Shown here in pieces: positions 1 through 12,100 of a stretch of 64,000 bases of DNA; position 1 is the first letter of the stretch, and each line of letters starts with the position of its first letter. Origin of the DNA: Amorphophallus konjac (taxonomy: Eukaryota > Streptophyta > Magnoliopsida > Alismatales > Araceae). The stretch spans positions 291,634,200 to 291,698,199 of the forward strand of contig CM040125.1 in the NCBI GenBank assembly GCA_022559845.1, given 5' to 3'. The notes under the pieces are model-generated. The model saw only the letters and a program-made list of their open reading frames with translations, searched no databases and was not told the DNA's origin. The position numbers were made by a program, and so were the translations under genes.

Positions 1-701
1 ATCACGGTATTGGCATTATACCGAAGTGCATGACTAGCTTGATTGAACATTCCACAAATCTTGTACTTGTACTTGACTTGATATTACATGACTTGCGTGA
101 CCCGAAAAAGGGTAATTTCATACTTGCGTGCTTGAACGTGATAGCCAAATTCCAACATGACATGATGAATACACTTGCTTGAATATCTTGATATCTTTTG
201 ATATAAGTTCTTGAAAGTTCATGACTAGTTCTCGTCGCTATCTTATTGTTATACACTCTCTCTATCTTGTCGTTTTATGCGAGCATGCATAGCTATAGTG
301 CATTCATGAAAGATGTAATTACTTAAACCCATTGCTAGTTCTTGAGATATAATTTCCTACTGAGCGTTCGCTCACCTAGTGTTTCCCTACTTTTCAGGTA
401 AGTCCGACGATCACGGAACACAAATGGATGGGAAAAATCAAGAGTGAAAGAGATAGAGCTTCTTCCGTGTTATCTAGTCTTTTTCATGTTTTCTTGAGTC
501 AACCTTGTATTTTTCCCTTTATTTTAGTTAGTACTTCAAGGGTTTGTAATAGACATATTATTGTGAAGGAATAAAGGGTTGGGTTATCTTTACTTTTGCG
601 CATCTCTGATTTTGGTGTCGAATACACTAATACTCTGATTGACATGATTGATATAAACTCGTCACGCGTCTCCGGGTATCTTCCGCTCTCGGGGCGTGAC
701 A
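1..701 (+). repeat. Element A 5' LTR, last 701 bp
   Basis: This is the 3' part of the 5' LTR. It ends in ggggcgtgaca at 701, directly before the primer-binding site, and matches 18081-18781 base for base apart from about 9 substitutions. An AATAAA at 570-575 lies in the region expected for R/U5 and is a candidate polyadenylation signal. Short ORFs on either strand here have no known domain and I take them as chance. Confidence 0.95.
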
Positions 702-708
702 ATTTTTG

Positions 709-720
709 TGGTATCAGAGC
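709..720 (+). promoter_or_regulatory. Element A primer-binding site (initiator tRNA-Met)
   Basis: TGGTATCAGAGC starts seven bases after the LTR end. It is the standard complement of the 3' end of plant initiator tRNA-Met, used by Tekay and many other plant LTR elements to prime minus-strand DNA synthesis. Confidence 0.95.
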
Positions 721-866
721 CTAGGGTATTCAATTCCTAGGAAAACCCAAGTCCAAGGATAGGTTCAAACCTTTAACCAGTGAGATTGGGTAGAACCAAG
801 GGTTGAGTTAACTTAAAAGCCCTTAACGCGAGTATATACTAATATAGTTATTGTAATTGTAGGGCG

Positions 867-1317
867 ATGGCTGTCGAACGTGCTCAGTGGCGCAACATGC
901 AGCGTACACTTCAAGGCATGACTCAAGTGCTGCAACAAGTAGCACATGGAGGTGCACAACGAGCCGGAAGTCTCCACCAAGTCTTCAAGAACATGAACCC
1001 TCCCAAATTCATGGGTTCTACGGATCCGGATGACGCAGAGCACTGGATCAGGGAGACGGAGCGTATATTCCGTGTTATGCAGTGCACGGATCAGATAAAG
1101 TCTTATTAGCTACCTTTCAGTTAGAAAGGATGCCCGATGCTGGTGGGAATCAATAGAAGCTACTTTAAATCAAGACCAAATTACTTGGGAGGAATTTGTT
1201 GAACATTTCAACAATAAATATTTTTCAGACCGAGTCCAAGAAAAGAAAGCTACCGAATTTGCCGCACTCAAGCAACGGTCATTATCGGTGGCGGAGTACG
1301 AGGCATAATTCTCTAGA
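867..1317 (+). pseudogene. gag: Element A gag, N-terminal half, broken
   Basis: Capsid-like Gag (retrotransposon gag family). Translation starts at ATG 867 with MAVERAQWRNMQRTL and includes the conserved stretch ending VMQCTDQ. The frame is lost near 1095, where comparison with the intact stretch in element C (CTDQEKVCLATFQL) suggests one missing base. A second single-base loss near 1128 restores the next frame, which reads WWESIEATLNQDQITWEEF. A TAA at 1306-1308 stands where related Gags have Gln (EYEAQFSRL), a C-to-T nonsense change. Beyond it the frame is open into the long ORF. Gag of this copy is therefore not made as one protein. Confidence 0.88.
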
Positions 1318-4300
1318 TTGTCTCGGTATGCTAAGCACTTAGTTAGTACCGAGATGATGAAAGCTAGGAGGTTCTTAAACGGGCTCAGGCCCCAATATAT
1401 TACCCAGCTGGCACCAATGGATATTCAGGTCTACTCAGAGATAGTACACGGAGCTCAATTGTTAGAAGATGCCACTGAGCTATCAGATAGAATTCGTGGG
1501 AAGGATAAGAAGGAACAAGTTACAAGTTCGGGTTCCTTTAAACCCAACTTCAAGAAGAGGCCTAGCACTGGAGGTACTTCTTCTCAAGACCAAAAATTTA
1601 AGAAGACCAAGACCTTCTCTATCACTACTACACCTTCGAATATAATATGCAAGCATTGTGACAAGGCTGGTCATAAAGCCGAAGAGTGCTGGAGGAAACT
1701 TGGAGCATATCTCCGTTGCGGGAGCCGTGAGCATCAGATTCCCGATTGCCCATTACTTAATGATCAAACCGGTGACGGAAAGTGCCCGGTAACCAAGAAC
1801 GCTCGTCTTCACGCAATTAAGGAGACCGAAGAAGAAGAAGGCGGACTAGTAGAAGGTACACTGAAAGTTTGTTCCAAGTATGCACATGTTTTATTTGATA
1901 CGGGTGCTTCACATTCAATTATTTCCAAAAAGTTTGCTGATCCGTTACCCTTAGAACTGGAATGGATAAAATTAGTTTTGTCTACTCCTCTTGGTAACGA
2001 AACTGATATCACTCACCATTACCAAAACTGTGAAGTATTGGTTCAGGGTAGGAATCTTCCTATCGATCTCATATGTTTAGATCTAAAGGAGTATGATGTC
2101 ATACTGGGAGCGGATTGGTTTTCCAAATACCAGGCAACAGTCGATTGCCGCAATAGCAAGGTTACTTTCAAGGACTTTCCAGAACTAGTCTATTCTAGCC
2201 CTAAGAGTCGGAGCGGGTCACCTCTTATTTCGGCTCTCCGAGCTAGCAAGCTACTAAGGAAAGGATGTGTATCTTTCATTGCATTTGTCACGATTAAGGA
2301 GGCTCAGGAAACTAAGATAGAAGATATCCCAGTTATGCAAGAATTTTCGGATGTGTTTCCGGAAGATTTGCCTGGATTACCCCCACAAAGAGAAGTGGCC
2401 TTCACCATCGACTTAGTCCCTGGTGCTGGACCTGTTTCTAAGACACCTTATAGAATGTCCCCTGCTGAACTCAAGGAGTTAAAGGAGCAATTAATGGAAC
2501 TTCTTAATAAAGGATTCATTAGACCGAGTACTTCTCCGTGGGGAGCGCCTGTTCTATTTTTAAAGAAGAAGGATGGATCCATGAGACTATGCATCGACTA
2601 TCGACAGTTGAATCATCTCACTATCAAGAACAAGTATCCACTACCGAGAATCGATGAGTTATTTGATCAAATATCTGGATCCAAGTATTTTTCAAAGATT
2701 GATCTCAGGTCAGGATATCACCAACTAAGGATCAAGGATGATGACATTCATAAAACCGCATTCAGAAGCAGGTATGGCCATTATGAGTTTGTTGTTATGC
2801 CTTTTGGACTAACGAATGCCCCTGCTGCCTTTATGCAGTTAATGAATAGTATATTCAGGCCTTATTTAGATCAATTCGTGGTGGTCTTCATCGATGATAT
2901 ATTAATTTATTCCAAGACTAAGGAAGAGCATGAGGAGCATTTGAGGATTGCATTACAAATATTAAGGGCAAACCAATTATATGCAAAACTTAGCAAGTGT
3001 GAATTCTGGCTCGAAGAAGTGACTTTTCTCGGACATGTTATATCAAACGATGGCTTATCAGTAGATCCATCAAAAGTTGAAGCTGTAAGAAATTGGGAAA
3101 GACCGACCAATGCTGGCGAGATCCGAAGTTTCTTAGGTCTTGCGGGCTATTACAGGCGATTCATCAAAGATTTCTCTAAGATCGCCGTACCACTTACGAG
3201 GTTAACTCGCAAGGAGATCCGTTACGAATGGAGTGAGGAATGTGAAAGAAGCTTCCAAACTCTCAAGGATCATCTTACTACAGCTCCTGTCTTAGCTTTA
3301 CCAATGGAAGGAGAGAAATTCGAGATATACACTGATGCTTCTGGCATTGGCCTTGGATGTGTTCTAATGCAACAAGGAAAGGTTATAGCTTACTCTTCTC
3401 GTCAATTAAAGAAGCATGAAGAGAACTACCCCGTCCATGACTTAGAATTAGCCGCGGTAGTATTTGCACTAAAGATCTGGAGACATTATCTATATGGAGT
3501 GCAGTTTATTGTATACTCCGATCACAAGAGTCTCAAGTATCTTTTCTCTCAAAAAGAACTAAATATGAGGCAAAGACGTTGGCTAGAATATCTCAAGGAC
3601 TTCGACTTCAATATACAATATCATCCCGGAAAGGGTAACCATGTAGCTGATGCCCTTAGTCGAAGGCTGAGAACACTGTTAGCAAATTGTATGATTCAAG
3701 AATGGAAGTTGCTGGAGCAATTCTCTGAACTCAATATAAGTATGGACACAGACTTTCAATATGTCATATTATCTCATATAAGCATTCATCCAGACCTATT
3801 ATCTGAAATACAAGCACTTCAGGATAATGACCCAATATTAGTGGAAATCAAAGGCAAACTGGAAGGACAATCTGATTTCCAAATAACTTGTGAGGGAAGA
3901 TTAATATTCAGGAATAGAACTTGCATACCGGATTGTCCCGAGTTAAAAAAGAAGATACTAGAGGAAGCTCATAGATCAAGGTACACGATTCATCCTGGAT
4001 CTACCAAAATGTACCAAGATGTGAAGAGGAATTTTTGGTGGCCCAACATGAAAAGGGAAATAGCAGACTATGTATCACGCTGTCTCACTTGCCAACAGGT
4101 CAAGGCGGAACACCAAAAGCCTGCTGGAAAATTACATCCTCTAGATATTCCCAAATGGAAGTGGGAGAATATTAGCATGGATTTCATTATGGGTTTATCT
4201 AAATCAAAAGGAGGACATGATGGAATATGGGTTATTATTGACCGATTGACTAAATCGGCGCATTTCTTTCCAATAAAGAGCCGATGGTCAATTGATGTTT

Positions 4301-5214
4301 TGGCTGCATTATACATCAAGGACATAGTCAGATTACATGGTATTCCTGTTTCAATCGTGTCTGACAGAGATCCCCGTTTTACTTCTCATTTTTGGAAGGG
4401 ACTACACCATTCGTTGGGAACAAGGCTTAACTTTAGTACAGCTTTTCATCCTCAAACGGATGGTCAGACCGAGAGAACTAACCAGGTGGTTGAAGATATG
4501 CTCAGGGCTTGCATCATTGATTTCGATGGAAGCTGGCATGATCACTTGCTGTTGGTGGAATTTGCATATAATAATAGCTACCAGACAAGTATACAAATGG
4601 CACCTTTCGAAGCTTTATACGGAAGGAGTTGCCGATCACCCTTATGCTGGGACGAAGATGGAGAGAAACAACTATTAGGTCCAGACATGGTAAGGGATAC
4701 CACTGAGAAGATACAATTGATTAGAGAAAGACTGCGAGTTGCTCAGTCTAGGCAAAAGGCTTATGCCGATACAAGAAGGAGAGATCTTGAATTCCAAGTT
4801 GGAGATCATGTATTTCTCAAGATATCGCCAGGACGTGGCATACGGAGATTTGGTGTTAAGGGCAAGCTTACACCAAGATTCATCGGACCCTTCGAGATAC
4901 TGGAACGAGTTGGCGAGGTTGCTTATCGCATCGCATTGCCTCCTCAACTGTCCGATGTACATAATGTATTCCGCATATCTATGTTGAAGAAGTATGTACA
5001 CGATCCATCACATATTATTGATCATGAAGACTTAGTGATCCAGAAGGATCTCACATATGAACAGAAGCCTATGAAGGTACTAGATCGTGAAGTACGTACC
5101 CTAAGGAATAAGGTTATTCCCATGCTTAAGGTACAATGGAATAAGAACTCCGAACATGAAGCTACATGGGAGACCGAGGAATCCATGAGGAAGCGATTTC
5201 CAGAATTATTTTAA
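1318..5214 (+). CDS. gag-pol: Element A: Gag C-terminus, protease, RT, RNase H, integrase, chromodomain (1298 aa open frame)
   Basis: One uninterrupted frame covers the end of gag and all of pol. A CCHC zinc knuckle lies at residues 111-124 (C111, C114, H119, C124). A second knuckle near 131-144 has Tyr131 where element D has Cys. The protease motif is DTGAS at 194-198. RT has the [10 protein letters not shown] region and the active site FIDD at 524-527. RNase H has YTDAS with Asp673. Integrase has an HHCC zinc domain near 884-925 and a core with Asp955, Asp1016 and Glu1052 (D,D35E spacing). A GPF module and a Tekay-type chromodomain ([17 protein letters not shown]) form the C-terminus. The first ATG is internal to gag because the upstream part is broken. 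Domains look intact, so the pol part could still supply enzymes if translated, but the normal gag start is lost. Confidence 0.95.
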   Translation: MSRYAKHLVSTEMMKARRFLNGLRPQYITQLAPMDIQVYSEIVHGAQLLEDATELSDRIRGKDKKEQVTSSGSFKPNFKKRPSTGGTSSQDQKFKKTKTFSITTTPSNIICKHCDKAGHKAEECWRKLGAYLRCGSREHQIPDCPLLNDQTGDGKCPVTKNARLHAIKETEEEEGGLVEGTLKVCSKYAHVLFDTGASHSIISKKFADPLPLELEWIKLVLSTPLGNETDITHHYQNCEVLVQGRNLPIDLICLDLKEYDVILGADWFSKYQATVDCRNSKVTFKDFPELVYSSPKSRSGSPLISALRASKLLRKGCVSFIAFVTIKEAQETKIEDIPVMQEFSDVFPEDLPGLPPQREVAFTIDLVPGAGPVSKTPYRMSPAELKELKEQLMELLNKGFIRPSTSPWGAPVLFLKKKDGSMRLCIDYRQLNHLTIKNKYPLPRIDELFDQISGSKYFSKIDLRSGYHQLRIKDDDIHKTAFRSRYGHYEFVVMPFGLTNAPAAFMQLMNSIFRPYLDQFVVVFIDDILIYSKTKEEHEEHLRIALQILRANQLYAKLSKCEFWLEEVTFLGHVISNDGLSVDPSKVEAVRNWERPTNAGEIRSFLGLAGYYRRFIKDFSKIAVPLTRLTRKEIRYEWSEECERSFQTLKDHLTTAPVLALPMEGEKFEIYTDASGIGLGCVLMQQGKVIAYSSRQLKKHEENYPVHDLELAAVVFALKIWRHYLYGVQFIVYSDHKSLKYLFSQKELNMRQRRWLEYLKDFDFNIQYHPGKGNHVADALSRRLRTLLANCMIQEWKLLEQFSELNISMDTDFQYVILSHISIHPDLLSEIQALQDNDPILVEIKGKLEGQSDFQITCEGRLIFRNRTCIPDCPELKKKILEEAHRSRYTIHPGSTKMYQDVKRNFWWPNMKREIADYVSRCLTCQQVKAEHQKPAGKLHPLDIPKWKWENISMDFIMGLSKSKGGHDGIWVIIDRLTKSAHFFPIKSRWSIDVLAALYIKDIVRLHGIPVSIVSDRDPRFTSHFWKGLHHSLGTRLNFSTAFHPQTDGQTERTNQVVEDMLRACIIDFDGSWHDHLLLVEFAYNNSYQTSIQMAPFEALYGRSCRSPLCWDEDGEKQLLGPDMVRDTTEKIQLIRERLRVAQSRQKAYADTRRRDLEFQVGDHVFLKISPGRGIRRFGVKGKLTPRFIGPFEILERVGEVAYRIALPPQLSDVHNVFRISMLKKYVHDPSHIIDHEDLVIQKDLTYEQKPMKVLDREVRTLRNKVIPMLKVQWNKNSEHEATWETEESMRKRFPELF

Positions 5215-5274
5215 GGTATATACTCTACACTCTCCACTTATATATACGATTAAATTTGGGGACCAAATTCTTTT

Positions 5275-5287
5275 AAGTGGGGGAGGG
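5275..5287 (+). promoter_or_regulatory. Element A polypurine tract
   Basis: AAGTGGGGGAGGG directly precedes the 3' LTR start (TGTAGCAACC at 5288). It is the plus-strand DNA primer site. The same tract type stands before the 3' LTRs of C (54128) and, reversed, D (19832). Confidence 0.93.
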
Positions 5288-6364
5288 TGTAGCAACCCTG
5301 ATAAAAATAAGATTTTTAAATAAATCAAATTAAAATAAAAGATAAGTAAAGAAATGACCAAGAGCCTAAATGAGTAAATCATTGATCAAGAGGAAAATAA
5401 TGACTTTTATCAAGGCGCTGATTCAAAAGGAAACGCCTCTGTATAAGGCGTTAATTTAAAAGGGACGCCTGGACAATAGGGCGTCAAATTTCAAACGACG
5501 GGAAAAATAAAATTAAGGAAAGGGAATGAAACACCCTCTACATGGGCACGTTTACATAAGTAACGACTCTCGACAAGGCGTCAATTTAAATTCGACGCCC
5601 TCGCTTAAGACGTTAATTCAGTTCGAGTTTTGTTCGACCCAGGAGTCTATCCAGGGCAAGTTATGGATAACTACGTCGAAGGTGGAGTATGGTAAGGACT
5701 CTATCATAGAAGTATTACTCCCAATACAACTCTAACCCTATTAGGATTCCCAAAATCCTATAAATACCCTCCTGATAGACCCAGATCGCTATTTGGCGAT
5801 TTGAGCTATCGTTCTACTGAAAGGAGAGGTGTTGTTCTTCTTATTGTTTCCTTCAAACCACAGGAGCAAGAGGATTCTAATGCTTCTTCATTTTCTTCTA
5901 TCACAGATTGAGGAGCTCCTGTCTTCCTTAAAGAATGAGGGTTCTTCATTCGTGGGTAGATTACCTGTCGAGTTTTCCTATCAAACGTGAAGAACCGGTA
6001 AGTTCTTCTTCATCCTTTGGCATCAACCGTATACTATAAAGGCTAATTAATCCTCTTCTCATTTTTTTTCTCTCTTACAGCCCAACACCCGTGAAAGGAG
6101 GAAGTTTTCCTCTATTTTTGCAACGGCTGTTTCTTCTCTGTTGCTGTCTCTGCTTCTGCATTAGAAACAGAGCATCGGATTCCCATCAAGTCCTTCACGT
6201 TACTTCAACAGATCACCAGTTGATAATCATCAGGTAGGTTTTCTCAAGAACGTAGCCCAAACTAGCTTAATATCTTTAATAATATCATCGATCCTCCATG
6301 CATATAGTTTTATTGTAGTTTCAACTATTTCTATGCAATTTTCAAAGCAACGCCCTTGACCAGG
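5288..6364 (+). repeat. Element A 3' LTR, first part (interrupted by B)
   Basis: It begins TGTAGCAACC right after the polypurine tract and is cut at 6364 by the start of element B. It contains a TATA box (tataaata, about 5759-5766) that should direct transcription. From about 5410 to 5620 it carries repeated GGCGT/ACGCC words in both orientations. The matching part of the 5' LTR lies left of the window, so identity cannot be checked here. Confidence 0.9.
5759..5766 (+). promoter_or_regulatory. TATA box in A LTR
   Basis: The sequence aatcctataaataccc fits a plant TATA box and lies about 470 bp into the LTR, the usual place for the U3 promoter of a Tekay element. Confidence 0.7.
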
Positions 6365-7942
6365 TGTAGACACGCTAAAATTGACATTATTTTGAGTATA
6401 TTTCATATTACCGTGCAATGCCCCATTTGACCCTCAAATTAGCTTGTTTGAGTGGTTTTTCCCACTTTTCTTGAATTTCTCCTATTTTTCCCTCATTTTC
6501 TCCTTTTTCCTATTTTTCTGGATTTTTTGGGTATTTATCTCAATTTTGAAATTAACGACCTGAGAAAGGGCGTGTTTTTGAAATATACGACTTGATCTAG
6601 GGCGTTTCTTTGAAAAGGACGCCCAGACCTGAGGGCGTCAATTCTTTTGGTTTGACCGGCTTCCCCGTTTTACAGACTTGAAATTAACGCCCTTCCCAGG
6701 GGCGTGTTTTTTAAAGGTGGCTTTGCTTGGGGCGTGTTTTACATTTTTTAAATATGGGGAGTTTTTATTTCTAAAATTGGTTTTGAAAGAAACGCCCTTA
6801 TGCAGGGCGTGTTTTTAAGAAACGCCCTTTGGGAAGGTCGTCAATTCAACAATTGACGCCCTGAACCAGGTCGTGTTTCACTTTTGTGCTCCGAACGAAC
6901 GCAGCCTTTCCCAGAGAGACTCCTGCTTCATTTGGGCTCTTGCCCAGCTTAATCCTCCCCTATTTGGGCTCTTGCCTGTTCTTATCTTGCTATCTTTGAA
7001 GTTCGATCCTATTAATAGAGCTTTTTTGGCTCTGTTATGGGCTTCTTCGGTTTTTCTACTTTCTTCTTCGATTTTCTTCTTCTTCCTACGTTTTTCTTCT
7101 TCTGCTTTTTCTTTTTTATTTCTTCTTCTGTTCTGTCTTCTTCTTCTTCTTCTTCTTCTTCCTCTGTCTTCTTCCTCTTCTTCTTCTTTCTTCTGTGTCT
7201 TCTGTCTCCTTCTCCTTCTTCTTCTGTCTTCTCCTTCTTCTGTTGTTTTTTTTTTACAGGAACCGAAGGTTGCTTTGGCTAAGGAGGATTTCCAACGTTC
7301 AACATCTTCATCCCTTGGGAGGCTTCCTCCCATCGAGCATTCAAGCCAAAGGAGCCACCAAACAAGATTTTTCTATCTTATCTCCCCTTATTTGTATTTT
7401 TCATTAGTTCATAATACATGCATCATGTTTCATTGTTATATTGATTTTTTCTCAACCATCACATTGAGATTTCCCCATAGTGCAACTCTTGCACTCTTTC
7501 CCCTTACTTGCATGAATTCCTCATTCATTTTTTCCACACCCTTTTGCATAGGGGTTTAAGGGCAACCACCCACAAGGTGTGTCTTGCACAATTTTCATGC
7601 TCATCTTTACATATAGAATTTGATGCTACACACCATATTCTAATCTATATTTTTTATTGGTGTTTGTCTTTTTTTGCAAGGGTAATAAAAGCAAGAACTC
7701 TCTTCATCGGCCGGCCGATTTGAAGAGAAAGGAAGCACTCACATCCCCGCATCTTTTGAGGTACTTTTCGCGATCATTCCTCCCATGTTCTTATTGATTA
7801 TATTTTTGAGACCTAGCGTCTCTGGCGATCACACACTCCCCTTGTGCACCTCGTGCATATATTTTCCTCCATATTGATGATTATTGCATGTCTTTTCTTT
7901 GGTATTTTTCTTAAGTGGATTATTCTAAATTAGAGATCTACA
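6365..7942 (+). repeat. Element B 5' LTR
   Basis: It is 1578 bp, TG...CA. It contains ACGCCC/GGGCGT words in both orientations between about 6550 and 6875, then a long TTC/TCT-rich tract (about 7045-7245), then a stretch clearly shared with the 3' LTR (for example cacacccttttgcatagggg). The long ORFs on both strands at 6873-7559 follow from the pyrimidine tract and are not credible genes. Confidence 0.9.
7045..7245 (+). repeat. TTC/TCT-rich low-complexity tract in B 5' LTR
   Basis: This is a run of tct and ttc triplets about 200 bp long. The corresponding part of the 3' LTR (about 16080-16165) is much shorter, so the tract has expanded in one copy or shrunk in the other. Confidence 0.9.
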
Positions 7943-7944
7943 AA

Positions 7945-7962
7945 TTGGCGATCACAGTGGGA
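7945..7962 (+). promoter_or_regulatory. Element B candidate primer-binding site
   Basis: ttggcgatcacagtggga begins two bases after the LTR end. The TTGGCG start resembles primer sites of Tat/Ogre elements that use an elongator tRNA rather than initiator Met. The exact tRNA was not identified. Confidence 0.6.
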
Positions 7963-9106
7963 CTCTTTGTGTTCTCTTTATTACCCCTTTCCCCTTAGGC
8001 ACCCGCGTGTGCCGTCTCCCCTATTGCACCCTCGGTGCGTCTCCTTTTGTGCCCCTTGGGCACCCTCCATTGGCTTTGCACTCTTCCCTAAGTGATTTGC
8101 CAGTTTGTTATTTTTTTTCATTAGAATTTTCACTTATTCCAAATCTTTGATGAGCATGCTGTTATCTTAATATCCATATTGTTGATTGCCTGCTGTGACT
8201 GTGAGTGCTTGATACTGTCGGCCGTGAAGGTTTTCTGGAAGAAAGGTAATTAGCGCCTCTGACAGAGGCGCGTTTTAAGTTAACGCCCTAACTCGGGGCG
8301 TCTTATTCTAGTATAACGACCTCTGGCAGGGCGCCTTCCAACATATTTCCTGATATTTCTGGTTTTATTACGCTGCCTGAGAATTCACGCCCTGCCCCAG
8401 GGCGTTTCTTTGTTGATTAGCGCCCCTCAGTAAGGCGTTTCTTTTGATTTGACGCCCTCGCTCAAGGGCGTCCTTTCCCCATATAGCGCCTCACCCTAAG
8501 GCGTGTTTTTACTGCCCCTGGCACCTCGCTTTGAGTCACGACAGTCACACTGTCGTGTCTTTGTTTAGTAGCGCCCCCTGCCAGGGCGTGTTTTTTTACT
8601 GTGGGTTTCCAGAACCCTCCCGGCTGTGGTTTTTCATGATATTTCATGCTTATCTTTGTTGATTGATCATATTATTGTGGTTGGCCTGTTTACCCTGCTG
8701 CATTCACATTTGCATTTGGTTTGGGAGACCTCCTCTCTCCTCAATAGGATTCCACACACCCTCTTGGAATCGGGACGACCCTCCATTGAGCATTCCGTCT
8801 CTTTGGACCGGAAATCCCTTTTCAAAGCCTCCGTAAGTCCCCGCACCCGTGGATTCCCTCACGGACGCCGGGCAGGTTGTACCCTTTTGAAGTCCCGGAT
8901 TAGTTGGCCATATACGTGGTGAGAAAGGGTTCCTAGTTGGCATTGGAGTTCATATCATTTGAAACTAGGATCCTCCCTTGTGTGAATCAATCCAAACTTT
9001 TCTAAAATTCATTAATTCACCAAGGTTTAAACAAATAAAAATCAAGGTAACCATTCCAACTTGTGTGTTTCTTTGCAAATTGTTTGCACATTACTTTGAT
9101 TGAATA
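7963..9106 (+). other. Element B untranslated leader with inverted-word array and an LTR-like module
   Basis: No gene is visible. About 8240-8600 carries a dense series of ACGCCC and GGGCGT words, mostly as word, short spacer, inverted word. From about 8755 to 8905 there is a block also found in the LTRs of A, C and D. In B it reads ctccattgagcattccg, then gcctccgtaagtccc, ggattccctc and ggttgtaccc. B's leader thus contains sequence of a kind otherwise seen in Tekay LTRs. Confidence 0.75.
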
Positions 9107-12100
9107 ATGGCTTACCATAAACAAAATAACATGTTTAATTCAATTCATGAGGATGCACAACCGTGCACATCCTATTCCCCTCAATTTCAACATATTCATC
9201 AAAATTCTCACCATTCTTTCAAAGGGCCACGTCCTCATTCTTATGGTCATGCCCGACCCATGGGTAATGTCCAATCCAATGGTCCTTCAACTCAATTTCG
9301 AACCACTACTTCCTCGGGATCCTCTCGTCCCAATGATGAGAAGGTCTCCCAGATCATTCATGCATTAGATCATCTTACCCCTCAACAGATCCAAGCCCTT
9401 AAGGCTGCCGTTGAGGGTACATCTCATGCATCTCTCCCTCCTTCCAATTCTATATGGGTGGCCCATCACCCACCTCCTTCCAATTCTATTCGGGTGGCCC
9501 ATCACCCATCTCCCTCCAATTCTACACGGGTGGCCCATCACCCACCTCCTCCTTCCAATCCTGATCGGGTAGCCCATTACCCATCTCCTCCTGTTCATTC
9601 TACTCGGGTGGCCCATCACCCGCCTCCTTCTATTCCTCCTCCCTCACGGCCCCAAGGCCCATTTATTCATTGCAATCCGGCCCATCCGGGTTCTTCTACG
9701 GGTCGGCCCATTAATCCACCTCCACGGCCTTTTTATACGGCCCCTCCTCCTTCAAGGCCCTGCCAACCTTCTGTTGTTCAGGTCACACCCCTCCAGCAAA
9801 CTCTCCTCGATAAAATCACTTTGATGGAGGAACAATTAAAGAGGGTCACGGCTCCTCCTATTCCAGTCAATCCCCTTCATGCTTTCCTGGATGATATCAC
9901 CAAGATGGAGAAAGAATGGAAAGATAGGGGAGATGATTATGACTTCGGCATTTCAAGTAATCAAGAGCCGACAATTGAAGAATCCAAGGCAGTGTACGAT
10001 GATGATGAAGCTCCGCAGGCACCCCTTCCGAGTTTTCTTAATTTCCCGCTCCCTCCACAGTCATTTGATAACCCTCCTGCTCAGGATGAAACCATCCCTG
10101 ATCCAACCCCTATTTATGAGACTAATTGGTGTTACGATGATGGGTCGATACTTCAATCACCCACACCGGCACATTGTAAGTCTCCTCCTATCCTTAACAC
10201 CGCATACATTACACCTCCTCCAGTTACACCATTAACCTCCGCAACACTGGCCTCCCCCAAGCCTTCCACTATTAAACCTCCACCCGTTAAGCCATCTACC
10301 TCCACACCATCGGCCTCCATTAATTACACCATTAAACCATCCCCAATTAGCCTCCCATTACCGCTACCTCAGCCTTCCATTATCCCTTTAAAACCCACTT
10401 TACCTATTCCACCATTTAACCCTTTACCCTTACCCGTGGCTAATCCTGAGCAGGATCCACCCCTTTTTGCACCCGAGCCAATCCCAACTGCTTCCGAGCA
10501 AAGGGAGAAACTCGACGTGTTTGAACCTCCGCTTACGCTCACCCATTTGCCTACGCTTTCCATCATGCCTCCACCATTCATGGAGCCTTCCGCCTCCGCT
10601 TCACCTCCCCTTACTACTCGGAATGGGGGGCCTTCTACAAGCACAGGAGCCGAAGATAATCAAGAGCCGGGCAGCAAGGATTTGGCCGTGCCATTCAAGA
10701 TGCAAGAATTCATTTGCCGGATGCCAATCCGGGTTATTGTGCCAATCACGGCCGAAGAAGTCAAGTCGCCGCCATGCCGGGCGTTGATGCCGTCTAAGGG
10801 CCGGGCAGGGCACCCCTTGTTCCAATTTCCGAATTCCGAATTCATTATTCCTTATAAGGGGCGAATGCCCATTTTGCTCAACTTTCCATATATACCACAT
10901 TCAATGGGCAACACGATGCTTCCCGTTCCAACTCTCCAACTCCCTCACATTGTTGATCTTTACCTTCAAAGGGGGTTGCCACTTATTGAAGCTCCTTTTA
11001 TTGGGCCAATTGACTGTATTCTTTCACTGCCGTGGAGGGGCAGTTATCTTGATGCCGAAAGGCCTTCCGCTATTTCATCCACCTTCTTGTCTATCACATC
11101 TTTTCCATGGGCCATTCCCAGGGTTAGGAGGAGGATCTCGTCCTCTCGCCCTTCATATTCTCCATATTCTTTGCATCTCATTGCATTCGCGCATTCATTG
11201 CATTCATCGCATCCATCCCATTGCATGCATTTGCACCTCCTGCTTCACGGGTTTCCAAACCCGTATCTTCCCCGCCTTCCGGTACCGCCGGATATTCCGC
11301 ATTTCCCATCTTATTCATATTCATCTTTTTGTCCACTCTCCTTGGGGCATCGCGTCCCCTTTCCTGCTATTTCTCTGGAACCTCCAGGAGTCTTATTCCT
11401 CCTCTTTAGGCATCGCGCCCTTTCTGATTCTATTCCTCCGGAACCTCCGGACTTTCCCTTTGGGCACGACGTCCCTCTCCACCTTTTTTTTTCTTTCCTC
11501 CTCTGGAACCTCCGGACTTTCCCTTTGGGCACGACGCCCCTCTCCACCTTTTTTATTTACTTCCTCCGGCACCTCCGGATATTCCGCACTTCCCATCTTA
11601 TTCATCTTCATCTTTTTATCCACTATCCCTGGGGCATCGCGTCCCTTTTCCTGCTATCTCCCTGGAACCTCCAGGAATTTTATCCCTCCTCTTTGGGCAT
11701 CTCGCCCTTTCTGATTCTATTCCTCCGGAACCTCCGGACTTTCCCCTCGGGCATCGCGCCCCTTTCCATTCTCCTCCTCCGGAACCTCCAGATTCTCCAT
11801 CTGATTCTCTCTATCTTTTCCCCGGACACGACGCCCCTTTCCATCTTCTCCCTCCTGATTTCATTCCTCCGGAACCTCCGGACTTATCTCTCGGGCATCG
11901 CGCCCCTTTCCCGGTTATTCCTCCAGAACCTCCGGATTCTCCGTTTTATTCTCTCTATTCTCTTCCCGGGCATGACGCCCCTTTCTATCTCATCCCTCCG
12001 GAACCTCCGGACTTTTCCCTCGGGCACGACACCCCTTTCCACCTTCTCCTTCCTGATTTCATTCCTCCGGAACCTCCGGATTTTTCTCTCCTCCCTGGGC

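Noticed and set aside
2..256. 84-aa minus-strand ORF, repeated at 18082-18336
   Set aside because: It is within both A LTR copies, has no domain, and the repetition is due to the LTRs.
6873..7559. 228-aa and antisense 151-aa ORFs
   Set aside because: They are translations of the TTC/TCT-rich tract in the B LTR (Ser/Phe/Leu on one strand, Arg/Glu/Lys on the other), with no domain, and the tract differs between the two LTRs.
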